NCBI GenBank assembly: GCA_028817685.1
Contig: JAPPPC010000099.1
Location: 1 to 6,395, forward strand
DNA: 6,395 nt
Origin: Rhodospirillaceae bacterium
GTDB lineage: Bacteria; Pseudomonadota; Alphaproteobacteria; UBA8366; GCA-2717185
Reading direction: 5' to 3'
Shown here: positions 6,129 through 6,395 of the stretch, one piece after another
How the letters are laid out: each line of letters begins with the position of its first letter
How positions within the stretch are numbered: position 1 is the first letter of the stretch
Notes under the pieces: generated by a model
Told to the model about the DNA's origin: nothing
What the model saw: the letters and a program-made list of their open reading frames with translations, nothing else
Database searches by the model: none
Position numbers and translations under genes: made by a program

Positions 6129-6395
6129 GCCGCCGCTTCACCGTCGATCTGCGCTTCTTCGAGAAGTTCCCGGTAGACATCCAGAGTGGCGGCGCACATG
6201 GTTTGCTTGGTGAACAGCTTCTGCGCCCGCGCAATAGCCCGCCGGGCCCAGGATTCCCGCGCTTGCGCGTCTAGCGCCAAAGCCTGCCGCAACGCGTTCG
6301 CCAGCGCGTCCGGATCATTCGGCGGCACCAGCCAGCCGGTTTCATCCGGCAGCACCACCTCCTGGCTGGCGCCGTGCTCGGCGGCGATGATCGGA
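6125..6395 (-). CDS. GT4-type glycosyltransferase, C-terminal part (gene cut by window edge)
   Basis: Only the last 89 residues are in the window; the gene starts beyond 6395. They begin PIIAAEHGASQEVVLPDETG and continue WLVPPNDPDALANALRQAL. This is the nucleotide-sugar-binding end of GT-B retaining transferases: P-[VI]-[IV]-A, a Glu in G-x-x-E-V-[IV], then G-x-L-V-P-x-x-D-P-x-A-L. A C-terminal helix (ARRAIARAQKLFTKQTMCAATLDVYRELLEEAQ) follows, as is normal for GT4 proteins, which often end with a helix packing against the N-terminal domain. The donor sugar cannot be deduced. The TGA stop overlaps the GTG of the GT9 gene by 4 nt, so the two are one operon, probably for LPS or another surface polysaccharide. 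A GTG at 6358 is internal and not the start, because conserved family sequence continues upstream of it to the window edge. Confidence 0.9.
   Translation of the reverse strand, partial: PIIAAEHGASQEVVLPDETGWLVPPNDPDALANALRQALALDAQARESWARRAIARAQKLFTKQTMCAATLDVYRELLEEAQIDGEAAA

Noticed and set aside
4608..6176. A 522-codon plus-strand open frame across the thrS start, the gap and the GT9 gene
   Set aside because: It runs antisense to two real genes and through a promoter region, and the translation is low-quality Arg/Pro/Ser-rich sequence.

Overview
The window is GC-rich and densely coded. The ThrRS and IF-3 sequences and the gene style suggest a proteobacterium, most likely an alphaproteobacterium; that taxonomic call is an inference from protein flavour, not a database result. 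No rRNA, tRNA, CRISPR array, insertion sequence or phage gene is visible.

Left part (9-2317, + strand): a tight three-gene operon encodes a short-chain dehydrogenase/reductase (SDR), an enoyl-CoA hydratase/isomerase-family protein and an acetoacetate-decarboxylase-fold protein. The first two genes are 36 nt apart, and the second and third share one base (TAATG). This looks like acyl-CoA or carboxylic-acid catabolism with an unknown substrate. Two of the three proteins lack canonical catalytic residues. The SDR has Tyr-x-x-x-Ser instead of Tyr-x-x-x-Lys, and the decarboxylase homologue has Ala-Ala where the Schiff-base lysine pair should be. This operon is the best candidate here for undescribed chemistry.

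Middle part (2364-4957, - strand, convergent with the first operon): thrS (threonyl-tRNA synthetase), with a recognisable promoter and Shine-Dalgarno (SD) site, is followed by infC (initiation factor IF-3). The evidence places the infC start at an AUA codon behind a strong SD, 34 codons upstream of the first ATG in frame. A non-canonical infC start is a known autoregulatory device in bacteria.

Right part (5199-6395, - strand): the C-terminal end of a GT4-type glycosyltransferase, cut by the window edge, overlaps by 4 nt (GTGA) a GT9/heptosyltransferase-like gene. The GT9 gene carries an in-frame amber stop at codon 22, directly before an ATG. The reading frame is otherwise intact, so this is a recent nonsense mutation, a sequencing error or a readthrough/reinitiation case. 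The pair probably belongs to a cell-surface polysaccharide or LPS locus. Between it and thrS lies about 300 nt without a gene, holding the thrS promoter and two small dyads.
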